Positions 11,661 through 23,858 are shown, counted from the first letter of the stretch. The stretch is DNA of 64,000 nt from Euclidia mi (GCA_944739405.2 OX123192.2:46056486-46120485); one strand, 5' to 3'. Made by a program: numbers and translations. The notes: generated by a model from the sequence alone, not told the origin.

Positions 11661-11815
11661 TTATTTAACCAAGAAAATCTTTACATATTGTACATTAAAA
11701 AACCCAGACTAAGACAAATATCGATGTTCACGCACACAAATGTTTCACTTGTGCGGGAATTGAACCCGCCACCTTCGGTGCGCCAGTCGTTTACATTCCC
11801 GCTACGCCAAAGGAT
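11661..11815 (-). mobile_element. SINE-C copy
   Basis: tRNA-derived SINE in minus orientation. The plus strand shows GGGAATTGAACCC, the complement of a B box, then an A-box-like part near CGCTACGCCAAAGG. The shared body string CCCAGACTAAGACAAATA and CACGCACACAAATGTTT are also in the copies near 13900, 40350 and 49650. Confidence 0.65.
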
Positions 11816-12056
11816 CATCAATTTTTTAATTTTAATTTGTTTCATTTTAATTATACAAAATCATTCAAATATTTTTTCGAAGAATAAAAATCTTTACAAC
11901 TAGTTTTACCTACAGATCTGCCTGTGGATAAATTGCACTCAATTGGCTTTCTGATAACTTAACAATATGTAAAACTTTCCACATTCAATGGGTTAGTTGT
12001 TAAGGGGAAAAGAAATAATGTTTTTTTAATATTTATTTAATGATAGTAGGAATAAC

Positions 12057-12450
12057 ATACATACATACATACATATCGTCACGCCCTTTATCCCCGAAGG
12101 GGTAGGTAGAGGTGTATTTCTACACCCACTTTTCGCCAGATATACTTATAAGGGGCGAGCCTATTGCTGTACCGGGCACATTTCCAGACTCCGTGCTGCT
12201 ACTGAGAATTTCGTGACAGAAAAACCCAATAACACTGCCCGACCCAGGAATCGAACCCGGGACCTCCCGATCCCACGCGTACATTTATGCCGCGAGACCA
12301 ACGAGGCAGTCGTATAGGGTTTGATGTCGAGTTTTCCGTCTCTACGCAAAGATGGTATTTGCATCGTGTTATCCCTTAGTCGCCTCTTACGACACCCACG
12401 GGAAGATAGGGGGTGGTGACACTTGTATTCTATGCCGTCAACCACACGGC
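12057..12450 (-). mobile_element. SINE-A copy, near full length
   Basis: Matches the 53853-54246 copy along its whole length in opposite orientation: the distinctive head (GACGGCATAGAATACAAGTG when reversed), a middle tRNA-like part with B box GGTTCGATTCC, and the tail with CCTACCCCTTCGGGG and GGCGTGACG. The tail ends in ATGT repeats (plus strand CATACATAC). A short GAATAA on both sides may be the target-site duplication. Confidence 0.8.
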
Positions 12451-13621
12451 GAATAAATTCCTATAAATTCCAATCGGGGAGTTTTTAATATCAAAGACCA
12501 ATACAAAAATTCCTCCCAAAATTTGGCAACTTTACGCCGTAGGGAGAAATTGTAAATGAATAAAAGATGAGCGTAAGAGGCGACTTGCGACGGCCGATCA
12601 CCCGCGGTGGGGGACTCGATATAGCCTTTAATTGATTGTTTTCTGTAAAACTACGTTAGGTATGTCATTGTTGTGTTAGATATTTATTACAAGTATTTGT
12701 TATTTTTACTTGGCGTACATTATTGATACGAAATGACTGCGTCAGCTTTGGAACAGATTGCTATTTGTTTTAGGAGTATAATCACAATACTACAATGTCT
12801 GTTTAAATAACTAAGCATGTTTGATGCAATAAACTTTGCTTTAGATGATAATTGAATAATGACATTGTAGATTTATAGTATATATTTATTTGATTTATAT
12901 TTTAGTTTTAATATGAATCGTACAATTTTTAATTCTGGCTAGCATTAATGAATACCTGTAAAATAGCAGTGAGCATTAGAAATAAAAATAATCAAACCCG
13001 ATATCTCATGTTTTGCAATCAGATACTGCTTTACCTGATTGCAAAACATGTGACTGAACGGAACACCGTTAAGCCACTGAGGCGGGATATTATAAAGAAT
13101 GTAAATAGTTCACTGAAATAAAATAATTTATTCATCTCTTTTGTAGTGGACTGCGAAAGGCCGTAAAGAACCAAGTGCAAGGTCGAAACAAACATGAGAT
13201 ACTTTTTTATCGGCAACGGTGTAAAGTCTATGGTGCCGGATACTTAATGCTCGTGATAATTAATGCTTTATTGATGAACAATATAAACTGCGGCAGTATC
13301 CTGAAACCGATATTAATATCACTGAGCAACTTGTTCGTGATAGTTAAATAGTACCGCCAAACTGACGTTAAACTTGCCCAATGTCTAAATTGTCAATTCA
13401 AAGAATTGTTTGTTAGTGGCATCGCGTCGTAAGCTACCATTTCTGTAGTCTTCTTCTTATATAATCGATGGCACATCTCAAATAACCCCGATGCAATAGA
13501 AGGCTACATTGATAACAGCGTCAGTAGTATTCTCCTCTAGTAACTAGGTAACGTAACTCGATGTGCCAGCTGTAATATACAGGCAAAGTTAAGCAACTTT
13601 AGTTTTAACTTTATTTAATAA
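12451..13621. other. spacer with one perfect hairpin
   Basis: No gene. At 13007-13022 and 13035-13050 there is a perfect 16-bp inverted repeat (CATGTTTTGCAATCAG) with a 12-nt loop. The rest is AT-rich and unremarkable. Confidence 0.5.
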
Positions 13622-13832
13622 CTAGAGGACGCCAGCAGCTACGCCTGCTTTTATTTTCAATTAATCCGTTTTGGCCGATCCCGTGCGAATTTCGGGAAAT
13701 CCCTTCTTAGTGCACCCCTACGGTCCCCAAGGAACATACATGCCAAATTTCAGCTTCCTGCGCCCAATAGTTTCGGCTGTAGCGTGTCTGTCAGTCAGTA
13801 AGTAACCCGAGGATTTTATACATATATTAAGA
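13622..13832 (-). mobile_element. short non-autonomous Helitron, family 2
   Basis: On the minus strand it starts TCTTAATATATG-like after an A and ends CTCTAG before a T. A 5-bp hairpin AGCAG-GCGTAG-CTGCT lies 12 nt before the CTAG end. Copies with the same ends occur at 44766-44970 and 47188-47394. It shares the internal strings CGAAACTATTGGGCGCAGG and CCTTGGGGACCGTAGGGG. Confidence 0.75.
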
Positions 13833-13842
13833 TAATAATATT

Positions 13843-14040
13843 CTACCACATTCACAAAACACCATCTAGTCCCAAACTAAGCAGAGCTTGTACTATGGAT
13901 ACTAGACAATGGATAAACATACATACATACTTTAACATCCATGTTCACGCACACAAATGTTTGACTTGAGCGGGAATCGAACCCGCGACCTTCGGCGTGG
14001 CAATCGCTTACAGTCCCGCTGCGCCACTCGGTCGTCAAGC
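13843..14040 (-). mobile_element. SINE-C copy
   Basis: Best preserved SINE-C. Plus strand carries CGGGAATCGAACCCGCGAC (B box complement) and CCCGCTGCGCCACTCGGT (A box complement), so the tRNA-like head is at the right. The tail at the left contains CCATCTAGTCCCAAACTAAG. It abuts the Helitron ending at 13832. Confidence 0.75.
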
Positions 14041-15139
14041 TTAACTTTATTTGGATGGGTAATCGTTTGTTGCGGCATTTATCGCAACCCGGAAACACGC
14101 AATGACATAGGTCTCTATTCTTGTGTCTAGATGAAAAGCTGGACAGCCACAATAAGTGATAAGTGACGACTAAAAAAAACAGCTAACAGCTTTTTATAGT
14201 ATCTACGTCACCTGACAGCGATACTTAACTTTAATTGACAGACGGCTTAACACAAGCCAAGTTACGTTAGGGGTACTTAAAAAAGGTCCTACTAGTCATC
14301 TTTCTAAGTAGGTACTAAACACATGAACGATTCAATTAGTTTATATACCCGTAGAGCTATAAACATTAAATATAGTGCTAATACAGCTGAAAATAAAATG
14401 ATCACGCTCAGAATTCTATGGTAGACAATATTTTATTACCCAATAACGCTGCCCATAAAGCAGTAGGTACTCATTCCAAAACGCACGTAACTGAAAAAAT
14501 GTAATTATATTTTTATCAAGGAGAGAATTTTAAACAACGACGACGCCGAAACGCTACGCTGTCAAAAGTTTCGCGAATTCAGCTTTTGTTTTATAACACT
14601 TATTTTTCAACATTAGTGGATTAATATTTTTTGCAGTTTCGTTTAATTTCTACAGCGTTTTATGTGAAGGTAGACGGCGCTCTCATGGAATTTTGTTGGA
14701 ATTTTTAGTTAGTTTTTTATACACTTTAGACGTAGCACTAGCTACGTCTAAAGTGTATCCTGGAATAAAGAAGTGTACTTTTTATAGAAGTTGTATAGAA
14801 GTAAAATAAAGATGGTGCAATGGACATCTAGATTTTTCTAATAAGTGACTATGCTCCACGTTTCAACTCAGTTCAGATCGGAAAAATAGCTTTCAGTACA
14901 TACAAACCACCTAAGCATCCATTGAAATATACAGACTAATGATGCGATGTCAAGAAAAAATATTGATACTGAATTATTATTGAAGTTGTACGGACAATTT
15001 GTCTAAAGATACATTGTTAAAATGTCTGAAATGAAAGTCAAAATCATCATCAGTATTGTGTATTAACACACATAAAAAGGATTCAGCAAAAAGAAAACAC
15101 ATAGTAGTAGTGTCCGCAAATGAAAATTTAAAATTGTGT
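14041..15139. other. spacer with one perfect hairpin
   Basis: No gene recognised. A perfect 18-bp inverted repeat with a 4-nt loop lies at 14719-14736 / 14741-14758 (ATACACTTTAGACGTAGC). Otherwise AT-rich. Confidence 0.5.
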
Positions 15140-15148
15140 ACAAGCCAT

Positions 15149-15489
15149 CATCATCCTCCTAGCGTTTATCCTAGTTAGAAGTCGGGTTCCGCTTTCTATT
15201 CTAACCGGATTTGACTGAATATTAGCTTTTTCACAGAGCGACTGCCTATCTGACCTCCGCAACCCAGGGATAGCTATATTCCATGCTTTAGACTAGGGTC
15301 AGTTTTTATAAAGGTACTAACTCCCTATAACGACTGTCAAAGATCTTCATGACAGCCGGAACCGACGGCTTAACGTGCTCTTCGACGCGCGGGGCAAGCG
15401 ATAATTTACCATTCAATACGCACATAACTCAGAAAAGTCGTTGGTGCGCGCCGTGAATGCGAATCCCATAACCTCTGCATGGTTTTTAC
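15149..15489 (-). mobile_element. SINE-D copy, 5' truncated, with target-site duplication
   Basis: A minus-strand SINE flanked by the 9-bp direct repeat ACAAGCCAT at 15140-15148 and 15490-15498. Its body (CCTCCGCAACCCAGGGATAG, GACAGCCGGAACCGACGG) matches copies at 26572, 45519 and 48893. The A-box end seen in other copies is missing, so this copy is 5' truncated. The tail is CAT repeats on the plus strand (ATG in SINE orientation). Confidence 0.8.
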
Positions 15490-15559
15490 ACAAGCCATAT
15501 TATACACATAAGTCTTGTATAGAGGTGCCTATCCATTATAATAATAATTATTAAATTAG

Positions 15560-15715
15560 CATTAACAGAAGAGCGCATGAGAAACTTGATGGGAGTGAAT
15601 GAAGTAAGACAGGTATGTCAGGATCGTTGCAAATGGCGTTCCGTAGTCTCTACTATTACTAATGCCTACCCCTCCGGAAAACAGGCGTGAGTCTATGTGT
15701 GTGTGTATGTATGTA
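15560..15715 (+). pseudogene. RTE-type LINE ORF C-terminus and tail
   Basis: The plus strand encodes ERMRNLMGVNEVRQVCQDRC, then KWRSVVST and NAYPSGKQA followed by a stop, then a short tail that becomes GTATGTATGTATG. 'C-DR--WRSVVSAYPSGK-A' is, as I recognise it, the end of a lepidopteran RTE-type LINE ORF. Only about 50 codons survive, consistent with strong 5' truncation. Related ends lie at 17130-17335 and 27945-28110. Confidence 0.65.
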
Positions 15716-15967
15716 TGTAAATAAGCTAAACGTTGCATTCAGAACATTTTACTCATAAAGTTAAAACTAGTGTGCGCTCGTACATCATGTCAACAAAAGA
15801 AAAAAGAGATTTCAACATGTAGTTATAACGTATAAATTTGTTAAAGCTAAAGTTAACACAATGTAAAGTGTATAATAAAATCAGCGTTAATTTTTTTTAT
15901 TAATGTTAAATATTAATTTTTGCTTAGCGAATGAAAACCATATAATTATTTTAATATGATTGCACCG

Positions 15968-16291
15968 ATAATAATCTACCACATAAATATATCTACAACA
16001 ACATTTAGTCCCGAGTTAAGCAGATCTTGTACTATGGATTCTATTCAATTGATAAACATACATATATTTTTTTGCAAGTACATACATATTATAAATATTA
16101 TTATGTACAAACAAGACAAGCATCCATGCTCACGCAATCCATTTTTTTATTTCAGCGGGCGTCGAACTCGCGACCATTGGCATAACAGTCGTTACCACTG
16201 CCACTACACTCCCACTACGCCACCGGATTGTCAAGTTGCGCTTCACCGATGGCGTAATAGATCAAGCTTCCAACACCTATCACTCAACATT
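15968..16291 (-). mobile_element. SINE-C copy plus 80-bp shared flank
   Basis: SINE-C body with CATTTAGTCCCGAGTTAAGC at the left and a degraded B box (GGGCGTCGAACTCGCGAC) at the right. From about 16062 to 16291 the sequence is almost identical to 62639-62867, including 50-80 bp beyond the tRNA-like head (TTGCGCTTCACCGATGGCG). The SINE is therefore embedded in a larger repeat present twice in the window. Confidence 0.65.
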
Positions 16292-17129
16292 TTGTCAATT
16301 GCTGAAGATTCTATCCCTACATGGGACTACATGAATCACACAAATATCCACAAATTGTTGTTTTGGGCCTCGCTGCACTCTGTGTCCATTGACTATTGTT
16401 TGTGAAGACCTTCATCATACTGGATTTATCATATTATTTAAAAAAATCATTTAACGATTGTAAAGGACAACCTTATTTCAGCACATTATTTCAAATCGCT
16501 TTGTCGAAAAGTCATTAAAGCGCCATATCATGAATATTTCCAATTTAACTGAGACCACTTCAAGTCTCCAAAGCAAAGATATTTCCGACCGAAAGTCAAC
16601 ACCGAATGGCTTTCTAATTTCTATCAGGAAAAATCCAAATTCTTACTCCAGAGTCCTCCAATTCACTCAAAATATCAAGTGTTATTCAAAAGCCAACGAA
16701 TCGCAAAATCCTTTTAAAGATATTGAAATTTTCATCCGCTTGAAACTTTCATCCATTCGCTTATGATGTTCTCAACTGAAACTCCAAACTTGAGATTATA
16801 GTAATAACTTGATGCGGGTAGTCGGAAATTTCTGAACATGCTTGAAAGACAATACGTAAAGTTTCAAATTAGAGAATAAAATAAAATGTTTCTCATTACT
16901 CAAATATGGACGTTGTTGTTGAAATGCGATGTAATGTAAAAGTTTGTTGTTCATATAGAGTTGTTGGATTAAAAGCCGAACAATATTAAGGGGTGGCTTA
17001 TCTCGAACGGGGATAAGTTAAGTTGTTACATAATAGTTTCTTAAGTGTAGTAGTGTGTGTACTACATGTTCACGTTATATGTTTAAGTAGTACTGTGGTA
17101 CTACATTAACATAAAAATCCATATAATAC
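16292..17129. other. spacer, nothing recognised
   Basis: Open frames here lack any motif. No repeat was identified by eye. Confidence 0.4.
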
Positions 17130-17335
17130 GCAATGTACTGTATAGGTATATCACTCAAAAGTTTTTCGCGCAGTCTAGGCAGGGACAATAGAACGCCACT
17201 TGCTTCTATCCTTACAAATCTCACGCGCTTCCTCTACATTCATTACTCTTTTCATACGTGCTCGCCAAATCAGCTGCTGCGAAATTTTCTGTTTTTTGAA
17301 AAGTCGAAAACGAATGTCCCACGAGGTCTGCAGTG
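17130..17335 (-). pseudogene. RTE-type LINE ORF C-terminus
   Basis: On the minus strand: RARMKRVMNVEEAREICKD followed by RSKWRSIVPA and a stop. This is the same C-terminal pattern as at 15560-15715 and 27945-28110, from a different copy. Confidence 0.6.
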
Positions 17336-17908
17336 ACTGACTGAAAAAACCTTCGTCTTACACGCAATTACACTCATACATAAAATTACATGTACTAGAC
17401 AATGCATTTACTTAGTCTAGACTATTGCATTGTGTAGGTATTTCTTTGGATTACCTAGGGTTGCATACACAATTAAATTGTTACTTAAAAAACTTACACC
17501 TAGATTTTCTCCCTCTTTAGTTTGCCCGAAGAGTATTTTACGTTTGTATGAAAAGGAATTCTGCATTCCAGTCAATGAACATGAATGCAGAACACCTCTG
17601 CAAGTTTGAAGGCTCCTAAATATCTCCATTCCATTTTCAATATTTGCTATTCAGCCGTCCTCTATCGATGTAGGTTATTTTCATCGGCAAACAAATTAGT
17701 ATGCGTCCACTAATAATCAAGTTCATAGGAATATTGTTTTGTAGGGGCGGTTAGATAAAATAAATTACAGACAACAATGTGAATGGCGCTTGCTTCTTGT
17801 ATTTTTAAAGAATTTACAAGACATAAAAGGCACTATCTATATTTTTACTTAGTCTGGGTATTTCCTGTATAAAACATTGTATAACAACTCGTTTCTGTCC
17901 AATGTGTG
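17336..17908. other. spacer, nothing recognised
   Basis: AT-rich with no supported gene. Confidence 0.4.
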
Positions 17909-17941
<33 letters not shown>

Positions 17942-17942
17942 G
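17909..17942. repeat. (TA)n microsatellite
   Basis: An almost pure run of TA dinucleotides, immediately before the Helitron-like remnant. Confidence 0.9.
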
Positions 17943-18350
17943 AATTTCTTCTATTACTGACTAACAAACACAGCACAGCCAAAACTACTGGGCAAGAAAC
18001 TGAAATTTAGCATGGATATTTTGGACTGCCTCCGTGGTCCAGTGGATAGCGTATGTGACTGCTGGTCGTAGGTCCCGGGTTCGATTCCCGGGCCGGGCAA
18101 AAAGGGTGTTACTGAGTTTTTCCGAATTCTCAGTAGCAGCACGGAGTCTGGTGATGTACCTTGTAACGACAATAGGCTCACCCACTATTAGGTGGCACCT
18201 AAAAATTCATGGCGAAATGTGGGTGTATTATTTACACCTCTGCCTACAGGCGTGAGTCTATAAATAAAATAAAAAATTTTTGGAGAGTATAATATGGGCG
18301 AACTAAGAGAGGATTTTTGGAAATTTCCACCCTAAGTAGGGTAAAATAGG
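17943..18350 (+). mobile_element. Helitron family 2 remnant, split by a SINE
   Basis: Sequence at 17955-18018 (CAGCCAAAACTACTGGGC, CTGAAATTTAGCATG) matches the first half of the Helitron at 47188-47394. After the SINE at 18026-18277 the match resumes weakly (ACTAAGAGAGGATTTTTGG, GAAATTTCCACCC). No clean CTAG end is visible, so the outer boundaries are approximate. Confidence 0.5.
18026..18277 (+). mobile_element. SINE-A copy with 7-bp target-site duplication
   Basis: tRNA-like head with A box TGGTCCAGTGG and B box GGTTCGATTCC, a body with CTCAGTAGCAGCACGGAGTC and GGCGAAATGTGGGTGTA, and a tail GCGTGAGTC then an A-rich run. The direct repeat TTTTGGA occurs at 18019-18025 and 18278-18284. This copy lacks the 180-bp extra head found at 53853 and 12450. 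Confidence 0.85.
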
Positions 18351-18862
18351 CCAGCGCAGGCGAAGCCTTGAGTCGGGATAGGGAGCCCATGCGACCTGTC
18401 TCCAGCTGCAGAACCGGGCGTCGTCGCCGGAGGCCGTTCAACGATCTCCGGCCACCGTGAGTACACGCCTGCGGACGGCGGGCCTGTCGTACCGCCCGCC
18501 GTCCGCGAGGGCCCGAGAGGCGGCGCACATGTCCCGCGTGCGCCTCTCATAGCGTTAGTAGACTACGTCGTTTTTTTCCGCTCGTAGTATGAAAGAGGAT
18601 ACATGAGGGCAAATATTATGGATGCAGATGGATGGGCCCGCCTCGGCGGGCCAGCTCAGGTGGAGTCGCGGTAGTAATGCTAACGTAGATCCCGTGACCC
18701 CGCCATTCAATGGGATCGGATAGAGGAACACCAAGGTGGTTTTAGAGGGTAGTCCCGGCGCTTGTCGTCGGGGAGTCACCACATATTCCCTAGGCTGAGC
18801 CTCTTTAGGGACCCAGCTTTGGGTTGTAAGCCCGTAAATTGTTTGGTTTCCATCATGAGTCA
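18340..18862 (+). mobile_element. GC-rich retroelement remnant with oligo-A end
   Basis: A GC-rich block in an AT-rich setting, ending at a run of eight A at 18855-18862. It contains GGGCCCGCCTCGGCGGGCC, a hairpin, and AACACCAAGGTGGTTTTAGA. I recognise the general sequence as a common lepidopteran LINE untranslated region but cannot assign the clade. The overlapping open frames on both strands are by-products of the GC-rich composition. Confidence 0.45.
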
Positions 18863-18998
18863 AAAAAAAGGTGAAGTCTTGGGTGAAATGTATTGTTACA
18901 TATAACAACAAAGACATTTTACTTTTAATTATCTAATCCAATTTATTATTAGATAATTAAAATTAATTTTAAAATTAATTTTATCTAATCAGCTGGGT

Positions 18999-19700
18999 TT
19001 AAAGGAAGCTTCCGCTGTGCGGCGTCCAAGATATGGAATAACATTCCACCAAATCATATATATCTATAAGATCGCTCAAAACAATAGGCACGTTCAAAAC
19101 TAATTTAAGGCGGTATCTTATCGACGCACAGCGGGAGCTGGACATGCTAAATGTTAATACATCTTTTATATAGGGAGGGCACGATTCATTGGGAAGAGCC
19201 GAGTGCAATGCGTGCATGTCTATTTGTGTTTACTGTACGTGTATGTATGTACCCGTGTTGTCCGTTTCTGTTGTGCTTTAATTCACAAATAACTTTGTTT
19301 GTAAATAGTAAAAAATTTCGTCTTCCGTTCTAATAATAATAATAGAGTTTTATGCAGTTTGCTCAGTACATAATCCGATTGTATTACTTATCCTATTTGT
19401 TTTTATTTACGTAAAGATTGATTAATTTTTTTTATTGTTTGCTGGTTTTGGTTTAGACGTCACTAGGGCCCAGTTGAAAACCAGTGTCTGACACCTGTCA
19501 GGCATATGCTGAACTGGGCTCTATTTTCTTGTTTAGTATGACTATATCTCCCTATAGACGTTTGTTTCTTTTTCCTGTATTGCTTTTTTTGCTGTGTATT
19601 GTGTTATTCCTTTTGCTTTTATTGTGAACCATATTCTGTGTACCTGTGTCTGGTTTAAATGGGAAAATAAAATTATTTTCTTCTTCTTCTTTCTTCTCAA
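18999..19700 (+). mobile_element. LINE 3' end (ORF C-terminus plus 3' UTR)
   Basis: The plus strand encodes CAASKIWNNIPPNHIYL, then after one frameshift SLKTIGTFKTNLRRYLIDAQ followed by RELDMLN and a stop near 19175. 'S--IWN-IP' and 'FK--LR--L---Q-EL' are typical LINE ORF2 endings. About 500 bp of 3' UTR follow, with a stem made of GGGCCCAGTT and AACTGGGCTC around 19467-19520, ending in a TTC-rich tail near 19680-19697. Confidence 0.6.
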
Positions 19701-20690
19701 TTTAAACATCAACATCACCTTTGACTCACTTATCCTTGACACACGTAATTTCAAGGGTTAACAAATAAAATTAACGTTAATCTTCGTTTTAACGTGAACA
19801 TTAACTAGTACCTTTTAACCGCGACTCACCGCAAATGTTATCTATCTCAATAATTGAATAATCAAGAGCTTAACTACGACTGGGTTTTCAGTTTTTTGGG
19901 TAATGGTACATATTATAAGCGATAGTTTTAATTTTGACGGCATGTAGGTATGGCGTTGTTTAGCGTTAATATTTACAGGAATCAGATCATGCATGGTTTT
20001 TACGCAGAGCATTGTTGTCAAGTTTAATTATTATTTTTATTTGCCTAATTGTATCATAAGTAGTATCAAAATGCCAATTAGACAGAAATTTAGAAGATTT
20101 TTTTCCTATGAAAGTGCTTTCAAAAAGTTAATTTTGATGTAACTCGAGTTATACCAGTTTTCACTGGAGGCACAGAATTATGAACTAAAAAATATTGTCT
20201 CGTATTTTTATCCATAAGTCGCTTTATTTCATTTCTCCGTAATCGGTTCCACGTCAGCTTTTTACTCACACTCCATCCCTCAATCTTGTATAAAACAATC
20301 TACTATGCGCCAGATTTATTCCACTTTAAAACACAGCCGAAACTACCAAGCTCTTTGTATAACTTTTATTTCTTGAAACTTAGACGTTCTTACTTCTTCA
20401 GAATTGTATGTTTCTCTTCAGTGTTTTCGGTTCTCTCTTTCATATCATAAATAGTTCGGGAGAGTACTTTTCTGGTTTAGCCTACTAAAAACGTTTTGTC
20501 TTTGTCAAAAAGCTTTCTAAAGAACGCCATTAAGCGCTTGAATATCAAATTTTCTATGGAGCGGTGGCAATTTAAGACTCTAAGGAAAGTTTTAATTTTG
20601 CTCGAATGCTCAGTAGCCTGTTTTAAACTCTATCTCATGTTTGTAAGTACTGAAATCAAACAAGAACTGATCACTTTTGATTGTTTTATT
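19701..20690. other. spacer, nothing recognised
   Basis: No supported gene or repeat. Confidence 0.4.
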
Positions 20691-20903
20691 TAAAAAAAAA
20701 ACATCTCCCGCTCTAGGAATAAATTCCTGTGTCGCGGGGGACTTTACAAACATACAATCAACGGACACAAAGGACACCCAGACTCGAGACAACAATTTGT
20801 GGATCTCACAAAGCGTTGTCTCGTGTGGGAATTGAACCCACGATACGCGACGCAGTGCCAAGCGGCGAGGCGACCGCTTAAACCAATACGCCAACCGTGC
20901 AGT
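20691..20903 (-). mobile_element. SINE-B copy
   Basis: Minus-strand tRNA-derived SINE beginning ACTGCACGGTTGGCGTATTG (A box region) with B box GGGTTCAATTCCC. Body strings GAGACAACGCTTTGTG, GTCTGGGTGTCC and TGCGACACAGGAATT are shared with copies at 26099 and 49289. The tail is a T run in SINE orientation. A 94-codon frame over it is only SINE sequence. Confidence 0.8.
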
Positions 20904-22014
20904 CTACTTTCTGTACCTTCAAAGATATCCTACAAAATTAAGAGACTTTTTTTTTCAAAATAGTCTTATGTGTATAGTAAGTCCTGAGAGTACAATGGAG
21001 TGTAAGATAAATTAAGCTAAAATATGTCATATTACGCGAAAGAAATAGTGCCATTTCGTAAGTAACATTTAGATTCAACATCGTAATATGTGTAACATAA
21101 AAATCACTATGTTTCATAACAAATTGTACGCTGTGCTTTAGCGCATTTTTGCTGAGACGATTTCACTACTTACTAAATAGCTATGGTAGTCACACATTTA
21201 AGAAGTAAAGTCTAATGATTCGGTAGTGGCGACCAATGAGGCGCAGGTTTTAATATCATCCTGCGTTGGATTGCACAAGACATCCTTAAGATTCACTATT
21301 ACCTTAACTGAAAGATGTACTTAAATTGGCTGAATTGGTAACACAAAATCATCACTGTAGACTTCGCATCCACTGAATTACCCCATACCGCTGAACAATC
21401 TCGAAGCAACGTCCACCAATATTATCATTGCTTCCGAGTAAGGCTGGGAAAATAAAGTTAAATCTTCTTTGTACACTACTCACATCGATAATTTGAAAAA
21501 TACCTTACAATTACAAGCCTTCCGTTTTATAATTCACTGTTGACTGAGATGACTAACTGAATACTGACAGGTATCAAGGAATAAAACCAATATTTCGATC
21601 GAATAATAAGCAAAAACGCCACCCAATTACCAAGAGCCACATTCAAAATCACCTGTGTTCATTCGTATGTCAACCAAAATTTCCCACACAAAGGGGGAAA
21701 GATTTTTTAAAGGCAACCTCTTCAGGTTCCTCGAAGCGGGTAATTGGCTAAAACACGTCTATACGACGCGACTTAATGCCTTGTACGTAATCTCTCCGTA
21801 GGAAATGACAGACGCAGGTGGCACCGTCCCCAACTGCTAATAGCTTTTAGACAGCAAGCCGCATCTAGGGATGGGAAATGTCGATGGATTGTGAACAATC
21901 GATCTTAAAGTTTAGCCGTACATCATTTTTGATACATTATTAGTACACATCTAGTTTACTTAAATTATTTTATTTATTTAGTGGCCTTTGCTGGCCATTG
22001 AAATCCGAATCAAT
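20904..22014. other. spacer, nothing recognised
   Basis: No gene, RNA or repeat was identified. Confidence 0.4.
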
Positions 22015-22018
22015 TTAA

Positions 22019-22819
22019 CCCTAGATTACTAACCTTCGTCAATTTGACAACGCGGGTTTGTATAAATCGTGCTAACTTTTGCGCGCGCGATCGCACTGCT
22101 TCCACACTTTAGATAATCTCAGTCGACCCGTTGCCCCCCCCGCCTGACGGTAGTGTTTTGAGTGGGGGGGCACCGTGAGCGCCGTTCCAGCAACCATGGG
22201 TCGTTAGATTGACGAAGGTTAGTATTAACGTAACATTTTGTCTTATTTAGTTGGTGAACTCTTGCGTTTTTTTTTTTGTTTTGTTTATTTATTTTCTTTG
22301 CGAAACTAATGCGACTGATGTACCTCCTACCTAAAAAGGAAAATATAAGCATTGTGTCCCTCCGCAAAGCGAAGGATGACTAAAAGTAGTTGCACCCAGA
22401 GGAATAAATCGTAGTGCGGGGAGCACAAACTTGACGTTTGTCACAAATGTATAACTTGATAGATTCTTACCAAAATGTTTGTTTCATTACTTTATTTAAT
22501 TCGTTATTTCTAATATTTGAAAATATTTTTTCACATTTACTTTAAATAAAACTTTAAAAAATCTTTTAAAATGTTACCATTGTTAATTTGTCATAAAACC
22601 TACGATCTCATTTGTAAGGCTGATTTTTTTTTATAAATATGCCGTTTTGGTTTATGTAAATTTATTAATTAATAAGAAGAATATAATAAATTTATAATAA
22701 AAATAAAAAATATGCATGTTTAATTCTAATCAAAACCCATTATCCCCTTTATTAAATACCGTAGTAAAAAGTACGAAGGTTAGTAATAAGGGTCGAAACA
22801 TAAGGTTAGTGATCTAGGG
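22019..22819. mobile_element. piggyBac-like non-autonomous element 1
   Basis: Flanked by TTAA at 22015-22018 and 22820-22823. The ends are CCCTAGATTACTAACCTTCG and, reversed, CCCTAGATCACTAACCTTAT. Known piggyBac elements insert at TTAA and begin CCCTAGAAAG, so the assignment is good. A subterminal inverted copy of CTAACCTTCGTCAAT lies at 22030-22050 and 22205-22222. No transposase coding is visible; 22130-22170 holds C and G runs. Confidence 0.75.
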
Positions 22820-22823
22820 TTAA

Positions 22824-23858
22824 TGTGTTGATTGCTGATGTGAGTTTAGCGCCATCTTCTTGAAGCGCGTATTCCGGCAGCTACCATCGCTTCTTTTAAT
22901 GTTTTTTGTAATAATTATCGGAATTTTAGAAGAATCTCATGTTTATTAACGTGTTGAAAACGTTGAAGCATTACTTATAAGATACATTCATATTCAAAAG
23001 AAGATGGGCACGAGATCTATGAGGACAGCAGGAAGCTTATATGATTGATTTCAGAGCCTTCAGTAAATATTCGTCAATGTAAGGCTGTTCGCCTTACATT
23101 GACGAATATTTTGATACATATATGCTCCTTACAACATATATGTTATGTACTGATCCAATCATAACCTTATCTATCATCGATAAAATCTATCGACACATTC
23201 CACCATTCAGTTACCGAGATGACATACAGTAATGGCCAACGTATCATCTGCTACCAGCACACGCGTAATACGCGGTTGTCTTTATAACGGAATCGGTACA
23301 TGTGTTACATGATATCTTAATTAGAGCACGCAATTATGAACCTTATACCTACACAGATAAAGAAGCGGTTGGCAAGTTAGTAACAAAGCTAAGTGCTGAA
23401 CTTCAGTGGTGCAGGTGTACTAGAAGTTTTAACGGTCTGCTGTTGCATTTACGTCCATAAACAAAGAATGGCTTCGAAGTAAGTGCTTTCAGCGCATTTG
23501 TCAAGGTATCCATGTATGATTTTAAGTGATGTATGACCTAACGCAATTTTATGGCATCTGCACTCTAGGGGATTAGACAGATGCTAGTAAGCCTAGACTA
23601 AATAAGTAACATGCTAGCTAGTGTAAGCGCAACTAAGTGAGCTCGAAGCTGAATGACAATTTGGTTCGAAAGAGTCGACATTCTTAGGAATTTTGTACTT
23701 ATATTCGTGATTACAACTGTGCCGATATCGAAAATACTCAAAACGGAGTTACGTGGTATATACCCGAAAGACATACTTCTTTGATATAGAGGAAGTAACA
23801 TTACTTATTAAAATAATTTGTATAAGTGGTTTTTCAACTATAGTTGTTCATTATTCAT
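22824..23858. other. spacer with one perfect hairpin
   Basis: No gene. A perfect 20-bp inverted repeat with a 5-nt loop lies at 23066-23085 / 23091-23110 (AATATTCGTCAATGTAAGGC). Confidence 0.5.

Noticed and set aside
13970..14035. tRNA gene
   Set aside because: A and B boxes are present, but the unit is part of a repeated SINE with a body and tail, and the cloverleaf is incomplete. The same holds for all other box pairs seen here.
15956..16405. 149-codon ORF
   Set aside because: Lies across a SINE-C-containing repeat and unique DNA; no motif.
18244..18550. Arginine-rich ORFs on the minus strand
   Set aside because: By-products of GC-rich retroelement sequence; overlapping frames, no motif.
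20610..20894. 94-codon ORF on the minus strand
   Set aside because: Coincides with a SINE-B copy; the same peptide would occur in every copy.
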